Below are positions 42,435 through 51,474 of a stretch of 64,000 nt of DNA, one piece after another; the stretch's first letter is position 1, and every line of letters begins with the position of its first letter. Below the pieces are notes generated by a model. That model made no database searches and was not told where the DNA came from. It worked only from the letters and a program-made list of their open reading frames with translations. Source of the stretch: DAOMFM01 sp035429825 (GTDB lineage: Bacteria > Acidobacteriota > Blastocatellia > UBA7656 > JADIYM01). The position numbers were made by a program, and so were the translations under genes. The DNA lies in assembly GCA_044224215.1 (NCBI GenBank), contig JBGAKX010000002.1, positions 33,114 through 97,113 of the forward strand. Direction: 5' to 3'.

Positions 42435-42821
42435 GTGTTCAGCAAGGTCGATTACGTCATGGTGAACGTGTCCGACATGAAACGGTCCGTCGCGTGGTAT
42501 CGCGACACGCTCGGCATTCCACTCAAGTTCGAGTCACCGGGCTGGAGCGAGTTTCAGACGGGCACGACGACGCTCGCGCTGCACCTGGCGCCACCGGCCA
42601 CGGCTGGCGCAGGCGGCCACGGAGGTCCGACCGCGGGGTCGTGCTCGATAGGATTCTCGGTCGACGACATCAACGCGACCTACGCCGAGCTGCAGGGACG
42701 CGGCGCACGATTCGTCATGCCGCCGACCGAACAGCCGGAGGAGGGCATCCGGCTCGCGGTATGCATCGATCCGGACGGTCTCGCTGTCTCGTTTGCCGAG
42801 CAGGTATCGACCGTCACGTAG
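42435..42821 (+). CDS. VOC family protein
   Basis: 128 residues from a GTG behind AAGGAGGTG. It has VDYVMVNVSDMKRSVAWYRDTLGIPL, then GWSEFQTGTTTLALHL with a ligand histidine and a CIDPDGLAVSFAEQ strand. A TAGAAT at 42353-42358 is a plausible -10 with a leader of about 70 bases. The gap behind it, 42822-43040, shows no gene. Confidence 0.87.
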   Translation: MFSKVDYVMVNVSDMKRSVAWYRDTLGIPLKFESPGWSEFQTGTTTLALHLAPPATAGAGGHGGPTAGSCSIGFSVDDINATYAELQGRGARFVMPPTEQPEEGIRLAVCIDPDGLAVSFAEQVSTVT

Positions 42822-43040
42822 TGTCGAGGGCTCGCGCTGGCAATGCCCGGGATGCAGAAGCCCGGCATCGACGAGACGAAGCGGGCGCACGACGCGGGGC
42901 GACTTCTGCAGTCTGCACATCGACGGCGAACAAACAGTCTTGGTGCCTGCGGGTTTTCTTGGTATGGCTTCGGACCAGGTTCGGGCGAGGCGCGGTCACC
43001 TCGCGCGGCGGACCTCAGTCATATCTCGGAGGACACCTCA

Positions 43041-43451
43041 ATGTTGAAACTCCCCGGATGGATGCGCGTGGTCATGCTGGTGACGGCGGTGGTGAACATT
43101 CTCGGTTCGTTTGCCTTCATTCCGTCGGCACGCGCGCTGCGCGAAATCTCGGGACTGCCTCCGTTCGCGCATCCGTTCTACCTGGCCTCGATCGGGGCAT
43201 TCATCCTCATCTTCGGCCTTGCGTACCTGTGGGCTGGAGTTACAGGGAAGGCAGATCGGCTCTTTGTGGCCGTTGCCGCGGCGGGAAAGTTTGCATTCTT
43301 CGCCCTGCTTGTCAGGTACTGGGTCGGCGGGCTCGTTCCGTTGTCTGCAGTGCTGTCGGGGACGGGCGACCTGGTGTTCGCCGCGTTGTTCGCGAGCTGG
43401 CTGCTCAGCGTTCGGAGTTCGGCCGCGGCGGATGGACGTCCGGCCGATTAG
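43041..43451 (+). CDS. Membrane protein, unknown function
   Basis: 136 residues with four hydrophobic helices (about 8-26, 46-66, 75-91 and 100-122). It contains LPPFAHPFYLASIGAFILIFGLAYLW, which I recall from uncharacterised four-helix membrane proteins. CGGAGGACACCTCA precedes the ATG. Role unknown. Confidence 0.75.
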   Translation: MLKLPGWMRVVMLVTAVVNILGSFAFIPSARALREISGLPPFAHPFYLASIGAFILIFGLAYLWAGVTGKADRLFVAVAAAGKFAFFALLVRYWVGGLVPLSAVLSGTGDLVFAALFASWLLSVRSSAAADGRPAD

Positions 43452-43546
43452 GCGCGGGCGTCGCGCTCGCGTCGAGAGTGCGAGGCTCGTGAGGACGATC
43501 GGAGCCACTGGCGGCGTGCGATGGTCCGCGGGAAAGTGACAGACGG

Positions 43547-44011
43547 ATGGCGGAGAACAAGACACAGGCAACTGATGCGTCGGTCGCCGATTTTCTGGAT
43601 GCGATCCCGGACGCGCAGATTCGCGAGGACTCGCGGACGATCGTCCGAATCATGCAGGCCGCAACGAACGCCCGGCCCAGGATGTGGGGCGCTGGAATTA
43701 TCGGCTTTGGCGAGTGCCGAATCACCCACTCGGATGGTCGCGAAAGCGACTGGATGCTGATCGGATTCGCTCCTCGAAGGCAGCGCCTCACGCTCTACAT
43801 CATGGACGGATTCAAGCGATACGACGAGCTGCTGTCCAGGCTGGGGAAGCATTCGCACGGCAAGGCGTGCCTCCATGTCAGGCGGCTTACGGACGTCGAC
43901 CTCCCGACACTGACGAAACTGATACGCGAATCCGTGCGGCACCGGATCGCGACGAGCGCGCCGCATCACACGCGCAGGTCATCACGCGCGGAGACTCCGA
44001 CCCGGCGATAG
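43547..44011 (+). CDS. DUF1801 family protein
   Basis: 154 residues. VADFLDAIPDAQIREDSRTIVRIM, then MWGAGIIGFGE and SDWMLIGFAPRRQRLTLYIMDGF and KHSHGKACLHVRRLTDVDLPTLTKLI are the conserved DUF1801 subgroup blocks. The end (about residues 135-154) is a basic low-complexity tail. The cyclase gene follows after 12 bases. Confidence 0.87.
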   Translation: MAENKTQATDASVADFLDAIPDAQIREDSRTIVRIMQAATNARPRMWGAGIIGFGECRITHSDGRESDWMLIGFAPRRQRLTLYIMDGFKRYDELLSRLGKHSHGKACLHVRRLTDVDLPTLTKLIRESVRHRIATSAPHHTRRSSRAETPTRR

Positions 44012-44023
44012 GAGGGGACGAGC

Positions 44024-44863
44024 ATGACGACTGGCAAATCTGTCGCGTGCGCGGCGTCGATTGTCGCCGTCGTGGTGTTTGTCGCACTGGCGTGCGCGCC
44101 CGCCGCGAGACAACCCACGCTCACCGAGATCTGGCAGGTCCTCAAGACCAAACAGTACGTCGATCTGACGCACTCGTTCGAACCCGGGATTCCGCACTGG
44201 AAGGGATTTCCTGAGGAGAAGCGAGACACGCTCTACTGGTACGATCCGAATGTCGGAACGATGGGCTCCGGCTTCTACATTCAATATTTTTCGCACGTCG
44301 GCCAGTGGGGCACGCACGTGGACCCGCCGGCGCATTTCATCCGTGGCCTCCGCACCGTGGACCAGATCGAGGTCAAGGAGATGGTCATGCCCCTCGTGGT
44401 GTTCGACGTTCACGAGAAGGTTGCGGCGAATGCTGACTACACGATCACGATGGACGACGTGAAGGCGTGGGAAGCTCGGAACGGAGCGGTTCCCGAAGGG
44501 GCATTCGCCGTCATGCGGACCGACTGGTCCAGGCGGTGGCCGGACATGGCGGCGATGCAGAACAAGGACGCCAACGGCGTCTTCCACTACCCCGGATGGA
44601 GTCTGGACGTGCTCAAGTATCTGTACGAAGAGCGCAAGATCACCGCGTCGGGCCACGAGACCACCGATACCGACCCGGGCAGCGCCACGACCGCAGACGA
44701 CTACTCGCTCGAGCGCTACATCCTCGGTCAGAACCATTTCCAGATCGAACTGCTCGCCGATCTGGACAAGGTGCCGGAGGCCGGAGCCCTCGCCGTCGTT
44801 TCGTTTCCAAAACCAAAGGACGGGTCGGGATTCCCTGCGCGTGTGTTTGCAATCCTGCCGTGA
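44024..44863 (+). CDS. Exported cyclase family protein (kynurenine formamidase-like)
   Basis: 279 residues. A hydrophobic signal (residues 8-25, with ALAC as a weak lipobox) precedes the cyclase fold. The metal motif WGTHVDPPAH gives His98, Asp100 and His104. VDLTHSFEPG at the start and EVKEMVMPLVVFDV are also typical. The enzyme family hydrolyses arylformamides or related amides with a metal ion. It may be an extracellular or periplasmic lipoprotein here. Confidence 0.85.
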   Translation: MTTGKSVACAASIVAVVVFVALACAPAARQPTLTEIWQVLKTKQYVDLTHSFEPGIPHWKGFPEEKRDTLYWYDPNVGTMGSGFYIQYFSHVGQWGTHVDPPAHFIRGLRTVDQIEVKEMVMPLVVFDVHEKVAANADYTITMDDVKAWEARNGAVPEGAFAVMRTDWSRRWPDMAAMQNKDANGVFHYPGWSLDVLKYLYEERKITASGHETTDTDPGSATTADDYSLERYILGQNHFQIELLADLDKVPEAGALAVVSFPKPKDGSGFPARVFAILP

Positions 44864-44899
44864 GCGATGGTCGGCAGTGTGAGATCTCGGAGGACAATC

Positions 44900-45364
44900 G
44901 TGGCGAAGACCTCGAAACATTGGAAGCGCGGTCGCGGCAAGCTCGGGTTGCTGGCTCCCCTGCTTGGAGACTGGTGCGCATCGGCGTCCACCCCCATGGG
45001 CACGGTTGAATGCACCCGGTCGTTCGATTCGGTGCTCAACGGCGCATACGTCCAATTGACCGCTCGCTGGAAGTTCGCCAAGGGCGTGTACGAGGAGCGC
45101 GCGCTGATCGGCGTCGACTCGGATGGATCGGTTGCGTTCTGGTCGTTCACGTCGGACGGCAAACACTCGCATGGTGTCGTCGCCGACGTCACGGACATTC
45201 ATCCCGAGGCGATCGGATTCGAAGCGCAGATGCCGGCGGGCCTCGCCAGAATGGCGTACTGGCCGGACGAATCGAACGGCTTTTTCTGGGTCGTGGAATC
45301 CAGGACAAAGAAGGGGTGGAACCGGTTCACCGAACACCATTACAGCCACGTACAGCCCCGGTGA
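44900..45364 (+). CDS. DUF1579/THAP4-like lipocalin-fold protein
   Basis: 154 residues starting at GTG 44900, set by CGGAGGA. It reads LLGDWCASASTPMGTVECTRSFDSVLNG, KFAKGVYEERALIGVD and AFWSFTSDGKHSHGV, a beta-barrel pattern of small lipocalin-like proteins. Ligand unknown. It starts 36 bases after the cyclase gene and is likely cotranscribed. Confidence 0.72.
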   Translation: MAKTSKHWKRGRGKLGLLAPLLGDWCASASTPMGTVECTRSFDSVLNGAYVQLTARWKFAKGVYEERALIGVDSDGSVAFWSFTSDGKHSHGVVADVTDIHPEAIGFEAQMPAGLARMAYWPDESNGFFWVVESRTKKGWNRFTEHHYSHVQPR

Positions 45365-45399
45365 GTGAACACGTGACGACGAGTTGGAGGCAACACACG

Positions 45400-45900
45400 A
45401 TGCAACCATCGCAGAAGGGGAAGACTGACACAGACGCCGTGGTCGAACGCCTCGCGGAGATGCCTGTGTTTGTCGGCCGGATCGCAGCCGACATGGCGGG
45501 CGATCTGCAGCGCTGGAAGCCGGCGGACGACGACTGGTCGCTCGTCGAGCAGGTGTGCCACCTCCGCGATCTCGAAGTCGAAGGGTACGGCGTGCGCATT
45601 TCGAGGCTCGTGAACGAGGAGCGGCCGGAACTCGCGGATTTTGACGGAGCGCGCGTCGCGCTCGAGCGGAACTACGTGGCGGACTCGCTGGACGCGGCGC
45701 TCGGCGCCTTCAGCGCGGCCCGTGCGGCGAACCTCGACCGGATCGCAGCGCTTACCTCAGACGAGCTCGGCCGAACGGGCCTGCTCGAGGGTGTCGGCGA
45801 GATCACGATCGAGCGGCTGCTTTCGAACATGTGCGAGCACGACGACGAGCACCGCCGTCAGATCACGACGTTGCACGAGCAGTTTTCACAGACGCGATAG
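45400..45900 (+). CDS. DinB family protein
   Basis: 166 residues. The first histidine is in VEQVCHLRDLEVEG and the pair is in CEHDDEHRRQI. DDDWSLVEQVCHLRD is the standard DinB_2 start. TTGGAGGCAAC precedes the ATG. It forms a probable metal-binding four-helix bundle of unknown substrate. A CPBP gene follows after 37 bases. Confidence 0.88.
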   Translation: MQPSQKGKTDTDAVVERLAEMPVFVGRIAADMAGDLQRWKPADDDWSLVEQVCHLRDLEVEGYGVRISRLVNEERPELADFDGARVALERNYVADSLDAALGAFSAARAANLDRIAALTSDELGRTGLLEGVGEITIERLLSNMCEHDDEHRRQITTLHEQFSQTR

Positions 45901-45937
45901 GCCGCGCACGCGGTCGGCGGATATCCGGAGGTGTTTC

Positions 45938-46627
45938 GTGGATTCGACGCACGGGAGTTCGTTACCAACCGGCTCCTTTGCGGACTCGCGGATTCTGAGC
46001 GCGGCCGAGTTTCTCGTCGGCGCCGCCATCGTCATCGGCCACAACGTCTATCGCATCGTTCCCAACGAAGTCCCGATTCTGTTCGTGCTTGCGCTGGTGT
46101 CGTTTCGGCTGCGAAACGGCGGCCTGTCCGCGATGGGCTTTCGGCGGCCGGAGTCGTGGGCGCGCGTGGTGCTCGTCGCGATTGCGGCGGCGGCGGTGCG
46201 CATTCTGCTCGGGGACTTTGTCATCGATCCGCTGACGGCTCGCGTGTGGCCTCCTGCCGTTGCGCCCGCCGAGGCCGAGCAGATCGCCGGCAACATCGGA
46301 TTCGCGCTGCTGGCGCTCGTCGTCGTGTGGGGCTTTGCCGCGTTCGGCGAGGAGATCTCGTACCGGGGCTACCTGCTGACACGCGCGGCGGATATTGGAC
46401 GGCGGTCTACGGCGGCGTACTGGATCAGCGTCATCCTGGTATCGGTGCTGTTCGGGTTTGGCCACTTCTACAAGGGACCGTCGGGAATCGTCGATTCTGG
46501 CGTGGCCGGACTCATTCTTGGCGTCGCGTACATGCTGACGGGGAGAAACCTCTGGACGTGCGTTCTCGCGCACGGATTCATCGACACGTTTGGCGTGATT
46601 GCCGTCTTCTTTGGCTGGGATTCGTGA
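45938..46627 (+). CDS. CPBP family intramembrane metalloprotease
   Basis: 229 residues from GTG 45938 behind CGGAGG. About six hydrophobic helices. The active-site motifs are all present: Glu138/Glu139 and Arg143 in FGEEISYRGYLL, His176 in FGFGHFYKG and His212 in LAHGFIDT. CPBP proteases (Rce1/MroQ-like) cleave membrane-embedded substrates or process peptides. No candidate substrate is nearby. Confidence 0.88.
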   Translation: MDSTHGSSLPTGSFADSRILSAAEFLVGAAIVIGHNVYRIVPNEVPILFVLALVSFRLRNGGLSAMGFRRPESWARVVLVAIAAAAVRILLGDFVIDPLTARVWPPAVAPAEAEQIAGNIGFALLALVVVWGFAAFGEEISYRGYLLTRAADIGRRSTAAYWISVILVSVLFGFGHFYKGPSGIVDSGVAGLILGVAYMLTGRNLWTCVLAHGFIDTFGVIAVFFGWDS

Positions 46628-46758
46628 GCCGGACACGCTCTTTCGGTCTGTCGTGGGCAGGTCGTGTCGCATACCATAGCGCGTGGCGCGTGGACGAGAA
46701 GGCAGGGGCGACCGGTGCATGGTTGGCGATGCGCCGCTCGACGTAAGGAGGAACGGCA

Positions 46759-47706
46759 ATGAATCGGGAGATCTCGCCTGCCGGCGATTCAACACACTTG
46801 GACTGGCCCAGCCTTCCGTTCAGCGAGTGGAAGGACACGTACGCAACGCTGCACATGTGGACGCAGATCGTCGGCAAGATCAGGCTGGCGCGAACGCCGT
46901 GGATCAATCACTCGTGGCACACGACGCTCTACGTCACGTCGCGGGGGCTGACGACATCGCCAATCCCGTACGGCGACCGGACGTTCCAGATCGACTTCGA
47001 TTTCATCGACCACGATCTTCTCATCCGGACGAGCGACGGCGCCGTCAGGGACGTCCAGCTTGCTCCGCGATCCGTCGCCGATTTCTACCGCGAGTTGTTT
47101 GCAAAGATGGCCGAGTTGAAGCTGGACGTCGCGATTCACGGATCGCCGAACGAAGTGGCCGAGCCCATTCCGTTCGCGAAGGACGTCACGCACGCCGCGT
47201 ACGACTCGGAGTATGCGAACCGATTCTGGCGCGCGCTCGTGCAGGCTGACCGGGTGTTCACGAAATTCCGCGCGCGGTTCATTGGAAAGTGCAGCCCGGT
47301 GCACTTTTTCTGGGGGAGCTTTGACCTTGCGGTCACGCGGTTCTCGGGGCGGCGCGCGCCCGTCCATCCCGGTGGCATCCCGCACCTGCCGGACTGGGTG
47401 ACGCGGGAGGCGTATTCGCACGAAGTGAGCAGCTGCGGCTTCTGGCCCGGCAGCGAACAGATGCCCGAGGCCGTGTTCTACTCGTACGCGTATCCGGTGC
47501 CCGATGGCTTCGACTCCGCGACGGTTGGCCCGCGCGGTGCGTATTTCAGTGCGGATATGAGAGAGTTCATCTTCCCGTACGAACAGGTCCGTCAATCTGC
47601 ATCACCCGATGAAGCATTGCTCGAGTTCCTGCAGACGAGCTACGAGGCCGCTGCTGATGCGGGCCACTGGGACCGATCCGAGCTCGAGACGACGACGTAT
47701 CCGTAA
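46759..47706 (+). CDS. DUF5996 family protein
   Basis: 315 residues, one of the larger proteins here. WPSLPFSEWKDTYATLHMWTQIVGKIRLA, then WHTTLYVTSRGLTTSPIPYG and RFWRALVQADRVFTKFRARFIGKCSPVHFFWGSFDLAVTRF match DUF5996 closely. It is cytosolic; function unknown. Length is as usual. AAGGAGGAACGGCA precedes the ATG. Confidence 0.89.
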   Translation: MNREISPAGDSTHLDWPSLPFSEWKDTYATLHMWTQIVGKIRLARTPWINHSWHTTLYVTSRGLTTSPIPYGDRTFQIDFDFIDHDLLIRTSDGAVRDVQLAPRSVADFYRELFAKMAELKLDVAIHGSPNEVAEPIPFAKDVTHAAYDSEYANRFWRALVQADRVFTKFRARFIGKCSPVHFFWGSFDLAVTRFSGRRAPVHPGGIPHLPDWVTREAYSHEVSSCGFWPGSEQMPEAVFYSYAYPVPDGFDSATVGPRGAYFSADMREFIFPYEQVRQSASPDEALLEFLQTSYEAAADAGHWDRSELETTTYP

Positions 47707-47786
47707 ACCTTTGATACAAAGCATGTTTGCCGCCGCCTGCCGATGGACGGCGCTCGGAGGCGAACGCCGAGGATCGACACCGCGTT

Positions 47787-48347
47787 ATGACTCAATCCCG
47801 CCCGTATTCGAAAGACGAACTGCTCCAGAGCCTGTCGGCACTTGAGACATCGGGTCTTGCATTCTGGCGCGAGCTCCCGCCCGAGACGTTTGTGGAGTCC
47901 GTCGACGGAAAGTGGTCGGCTGCCGACACGGTCCGTCATCTCGGGAAGTCGACGGCGCCCGTCGCCAAGGCGCTCCGAATGCCGCGGCTCGTGTTGCGCA
48001 CGATGTTCGGGGCGGCGACTGCGCCCTCCATCCGGTTCGAAGAGCTGCAGGCGCGATACGACAGCGCCTTGGCGAACGGCGGCACGGCCGGGAGTTTTGC
48101 GCCGTCGCCGCTCGAGCCTGGCGACGACAATGCCGCATTGCGCGACAGCTCGGTGTCGCGACTCGCCGGCTGCGTTCAATCGCTGGCGTCTGCCCTCGGC
48201 GCGTGGCGCGACCAGGACCTCGACCGCTACCGGCTGCCGCATCCGCTGCTCGGCAAGCTGACGGTGCGCGAAATGGTCATGTTCACGCTCTACCACCACG
48301 AGCACCATACGGACGTCATGGCGCGCCGGCTCGGTCGTGACGTCTGA
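47787..48347 (+). CDS. DinB family protein
   Basis: 186 residues. GKWSAADTVRHLGKS gives the first histidine, MFTLYHHEHHTDVM the last pair. Between them is an unusual longer linker (residues about 68-110). It appears to be a further branch of the DinB_2 family. The start at 47787 lies 80 bases after the DUF5996 stop. Confidence 0.85.
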   Translation: MTQSRPYSKDELLQSLSALETSGLAFWRELPPETFVESVDGKWSAADTVRHLGKSTAPVAKALRMPRLVLRTMFGAATAPSIRFEELQARYDSALANGGTAGSFAPSPLEPGDDNAALRDSSVSRLAGCVQSLASALGAWRDQDLDRYRLPHPLLGKLTVREMVMFTLYHHEHHTDVMARRLGRDV

Positions 48348-48427
48348 CGTTTTTCGAGCCCGCGCTCGACGACGGCGCTCCTTCACCACTCCGTTTCGAC
48401 AGGCGTTCAACGGGTCGAATCACCTGC

Positions 48428-48859
48428 ATGGGATACCTCAAGGCATTTGCAGCCGGCATTCTCGCCACCGTGGCGTTTCATCAGGTCGTGATCGCGGCGT
48501 TGCACGCCGCTGGGCTCACGTCGATCGTCCCGTATTCGCTCGAGCCGACGGCGCCGTTTGGCGTCCCCGCCGTCGTGTCGATGGCGTTGTGGGGAGGCGT
48601 GTGGGGCGCGCTGTTGTGGCGGTTCGTTGGCCGGGTCGGTCCACCGCGCGCGTTCTGGATGTGGGCCGTCGTTCTCGGAACCGTATGCCCAACACTCATC
48701 ACGTTGTTTGTGGTGAATCCGTTGAAGCACATGCCCGTTGCGTTTGGGTGGGACGTTTGGGCAATTCTCGGAACGGCGCTCGTGAATGCGGCGTGGGGAT
48801 TCGGGTTTGCCCTTTTCGTCACGGTCGCGTCACGGCTTTCGCAGCGCGGCGAAACGTAG
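48428..48859 (+). CDS. Membrane protein, unknown function
   Basis: 143 residues with about four hydrophobic helices. The order AFAAGILATVAFHQVVIAALHAAG, WGGVWGALLWRF, LGTVCPTLITLFVVNPLK and NAAWGFGFALF is one I recall from uncharacterised bacterial membrane proteins. No Shine-Dalgarno of note. Confidence 0.76.
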   Translation: MGYLKAFAAGILATVAFHQVVIAALHAAGLTSIVPYSLEPTAPFGVPAVVSMALWGGVWGALLWRFVGRVGPPRAFWMWAVVLGTVCPTLITLFVVNPLKHMPVAFGWDVWAILGTALVNAAWGFGFALFVTVASRLSQRGET

Positions 48860-48956
48860 TGTGCGAGCTCGTTGACATTGGCGGACGGAACGCATATCGA
48901 GGTGTTCGCGGGACAATAGCCCGCGTCGCCGCCCAACGAACGTACGAGAGGAACCC

Positions 48957-49376
48957 ATGGCAACTCGCAAGCCTCGCGCCACGAAACCGGCACCCGCGCG
49001 GAAGGGTGTGCCCACTGTGGACGAGTTCATCACGATGCTCGACCATCCGCTGAAGGATGCGCTTCTGGAGGTCCGCGCAGTGATTCTCGGTGTGCGGCCC
49101 GACATTACCGAGGGCATCAAGTGGAACGCGCCGAGCTTTCGCGTCGACGAATGCTTTGCTACAGCCAGCATCAGGAATAACGCCGTCATGGTGATTCTTC
49201 ACCAGGGCGCAAAGGTGCGGGACAACACGTCCGAGCTCGAGGTGCGCGATCCGGACGGACTGCTCGTGTGGCACGCGAAGGACCGGTGTTCGGTCACGTT
49301 TCGAGACATGGACGACGTCGTGGAAAAGCGCGCCGCGTTTGCGGATGTCGTCAGGCAGTGGGTCGCGTTGATGTGA
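48957..49376 (+). CDS. DUF1801 family protein
   Basis: 139 residues. After a basic Lys/Pro tail it shows VDEFITMLDHPLKDALLEVRAVIL, ITEGIKWNAPSFRVDECFATASI and MVILHQGAKVRD, which are characteristic of the DUF1801 branch with EGIKWNAPSF. Third DUF1801-type gene in the window. GAGAGGAACCC precedes the start. Confidence 0.88.
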   Translation: MATRKPRATKPAPARKGVPTVDEFITMLDHPLKDALLEVRAVILGVRPDITEGIKWNAPSFRVDECFATASIRNNAVMVILHQGAKVRDNTSELEVRDPDGLLVWHAKDRCSVTFRDMDDVVEKRAAFADVVRQWVALM

Positions 49377-49453
49377 CGGTCCGCCGCTGGAATACCCACC
49401 GTGTCGGGTATGCTTCGGTAGACCCACGTGCGTCGGCGTCGGTCCTGCAACGT

Positions 49454-50002
49454 ATGCGCAGCGTGACACGAAAACTCACCATGCGTTTCGTGGTTTTTGC
49501 CGCCACGGTGTCGCTGTGTGCCGCGACGTCGTTTGGCGAGAACGTCGTCTATTCGCCCGCGGATCGTTCGTTCTCGATCACGTTTCCCGGGACGCCCGAC
49601 TGTTCGAGCGCCGCGGTGACGTTTCTCGGCGAGTCGCAGATCGTGCACACATGCACGTACGCGAACAAGCCGTCCGGTCTCTATTACTCGGTGATGTACT
49701 TTGACCGGCCGCGCGCTTCGCTCGGCGTGGACCCGATGTCGGCGCTGCGCGCCGCGCGTGACGGCGCGCTCGAGCAGACGAACAGCCAGCTCGTCGCCGA
49801 GCGCGAGATCACCGTTGACGGGTATTCGGGACTTGAGTGCGCGGTGCGGGGGAACGACGTTGCGATGGCGTCGACGACGCGCTTTGTGATCACCGACCGA
49901 CAGCTCGTGGTCGTGGATGTGTCGGGCGCGCCGGGAAAGATGCCGGACGAGCTGGTGCGCCCGTTTCTCGAGTCGCTGCATCTCGCCGGGCTGGTGGCCT
50001 GA
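49454..50002 (+). CDS. Secreted protein of unknown function
   Basis: 182 residues. ATG 49454 or ATG 49481 could start it; both lead into a signal peptide (RFVVFAATVSLCAATSFG). The mature part has VVYSPADRSFSITFPGTPDCSS, VYSVMYFDRPRASLG-like strands and VDGYSGLECAVRGNDVAM, compatible with a small alpha/beta domain (PsbP-like fold suspected). Function unknown. Confidence 0.68.
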   Translation: MRSVTRKLTMRFVVFAATVSLCAATSFGENVVYSPADRSFSITFPGTPDCSSAAVTFLGESQIVHTCTYANKPSGLYYSVMYFDRPRASLGVDPMSALRAARDGALEQTNSQLVAEREITVDGYSGLECAVRGNDVAMASTTRFVITDRQLVVVDVSGAPGKMPDELVRPFLESLHLAGLVA

Positions 50003-50057
50003 CGGACCGATTGACGCCGTTTGCGCCGGCAATAACCCGCGCCGCCGAACTTTTCAC

Positions 50058-50100
50058 TTGACCTGCACTCTGCACGAATAGTACATTACCAATCGGTTAT
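50058..50100 (+). promoter_or_regulatory. Promoter and operator of the ArsR/SRPBCC operon
   Basis: TTGACC (50058-50063) and TACATT (50082-50087), spaced by 18 bases, form a sigma70-like promoter. ATTACC-AATC-GGTTAT (50085-50100) is an inverted repeat overlapping the -10. The position suits autorepression by the ArsR product; similar ACC-N4-GGT palindromes are known to me before ArsR/SRPBCC gene pairs. Confidence 0.5.
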
Positions 50101-50118
50101 AGAACTGAAAGGTTACAG

Positions 50119-50496
50119 ATGATGCAGAGCAGTCAACTCGATGCAACATTCGCCGCGCTCGCCGATCCGACGCGGCGGGCAATCCTTGCCCGGCTCGCCT
50201 CGGGAGAGGCGTCGGTGACGGAACTGGCCGAGCCGTTCGAGATGACCCAGCCCGCGATCTCCAAGCACCTCAAGGTGTTGGAGCGATCAGGTCTGATAAC
50301 GCGCGGCCGTGACGCCCAGCGGAGGCCGTGCCGGCTCGAGGCCAGGCCGCTCGCCGAGGCCACCGCGTGGCTCGAGGGCTACCGCCAGTTCTGGGAGGCG
50401 AACTTCCAGCAACTCGATGCGCTGCTTGACGAGATGAAGGCCATGTCGCCGGCGCCGGTCGCGTCGACGCCTCCGGAAACACACAAGAGACGCTAG
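50119..50496 (+). CDS. ArsR-family winged-helix repressor
   Basis: 125 residues. The winged helix has LADPTRRAILARLASGEASVTEL, PFEMTQPAISKHLKVLERSGLI as the recognition helix region and GRDAQRRPCRLEA as the wing. Metal-sensing ELCVCDL cysteines are absent, so it is of the non-metal-sensing class (SdpR-like) that is commonly paired with SRPBCC genes. It probably represses its own operon through the palindrome just upstream. Confidence 0.9.
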   Translation: MMQSSQLDATFAALADPTRRAILARLASGEASVTELAEPFEMTQPAISKHLKVLERSGLITRGRDAQRRPCRLEARPLAEATAWLEGYRQFWEANFQQLDALLDEMKAMSPAPVASTPPETHKRR

Positions 50497-50506
50497 GGAG
50501 ACCACC

Positions 50507-51025
50507 ATGCTGAACACGGGAACACTTGCACTCACGCTGCCGAGCGACCGCGAGGTTCGGATGACTCGCCTGTTCGACGCGCCGCGCGCGCTCGTCTTCG
50601 ACGCGCTGACCAAGCCCGAACTGCTCATGCGCTGGTTCTCGGGACCGCCAGGATGGTCGCTCGAGGTGTGCGAATTCGACGCGAAGGAGGGCGGCGCATA
50701 TCGCTATGTGTGGCGAGGCCCGGATGGGACCGAAATGGGAATGGGTGGCGTCCTGCTCGAGTTCGTAGCACCCGAACGCATGGTGAGCACCGAGAAGTTC
50801 GACCAGGCGTGGTATCCGGGCGAGGCAACGGGGACGATCGTACTGACGGAGGAGGGCGGCAAGACGACGCTGACGCTCACTGTCGAGTATGACTCGCAGG
50901 AGACCCGCGACATGGTCCTCCAGACTCCGATGAAGGAAGGCGTGCAGTTCGGGTACGACCGTCTTGCAGACCTGCTCGCCGCCGAGGGGTCGCACCGGCT
51001 TGAAAAGGGAGCGGCCGAGGCATGA
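50507..51025 (+). CDS. SRPBCC (AHSA1-type) domain protein
   Basis: 172 residues. Blocks RMTRLFDAPRALVFDALTKPELLMRWFSGP, RYVWRGPDGTEMGMGGVLLE and TGTIVLTEEGGKTTLTLTVEY are typical of the AHSA1/CalC START-like fold. It likely binds a hydrophobic ligand; ArsR-linked members are thought to sense or sequester one. It follows the ArsR gene by 10 bases and overlaps the next by four. Confidence 0.91.
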   Translation: MLNTGTLALTLPSDREVRMTRLFDAPRALVFDALTKPELLMRWFSGPPGWSLEVCEFDAKEGGAYRYVWRGPDGTEMGMGGVLLEFVAPERMVSTEKFDQAWYPGEATGTIVLTEEGGKTTLTLTVEYDSQETRDMVLQTPMKEGVQFGYDRLADLLAAEGSHRLEKGAAEA

Positions 51026-51450
51026 GCGCATCAGAACAGAGGCGCCGACCGCTCCGAAGCTTCGGCGCAGTTTTCGCCGGCGTGGTCGTGGTGATCGTGC
51101 TCTCGCTCGGCACCGACGCGGTCATGCACGCGTCGGGCGTCTTCCCGCCGATGGGCGCCCAGATGTCCGACGGTCTGTTCGTGCTCGCGACCGCCTATCG
51201 CACGGTCTACGCGATCGCGGGGAGCTGGGTCGCCGCGCGGCTCGCGCCAGGCCGTCCGATGGCCCACGCGCTGGCGCTCGGCGTCGTCGGCCTGATCCTG
51301 AGTGTCGTCGGACTCGTCGCGACGTGGAACGCGGGTCCGGAGCTCGGACCCAGGTGGTATCCGATCCTGCTCGTCGTCACGGCCCTGCCGAGCGCATGGG
51401 TTGGAGGGTGGATTCATGCCGCACAACAACCGACCGCGAGTCGCAATTGA
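51022..51450 (+). CDS. Membrane protein of the ArsR/SRPBCC operon
   Basis: 142 residues with about four hydrophobic helices (18-38, 58-75, 82-101 and 113-128). The gene overlaps the SRPBCC gene by ATGA, so all three genes share a message. GSWVAARLAPGRPMAHALALG resembles part of the membrane protein at 21560. Function unknown; a ligand efflux or binding role is only a guess. Confidence 0.8.
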   Translation: MSASEQRRRPLRSFGAVFAGVVVVIVLSLGTDAVMHASGVFPPMGAQMSDGLFVLATAYRTVYAIAGSWVAARLAPGRPMAHALALGVVGLILSVVGLVATWNAGPELGPRWYPILLVVTALPSAWVGGWIHAAQQPTASRN

Positions 51451-51474
51451 ACATGCCGAGGACTGGAAGCTCAC

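Noticed and set aside
42822..43040. Possible gene in the 219-base gap
   Set aside because: Frames there are only extensions of the downstream membrane protein without homology.
43982..45409. 475-codon open frame on the - strand
   Set aside because: It is antisense to the cyclase and lipocalin-like genes, whose motifs are clear.
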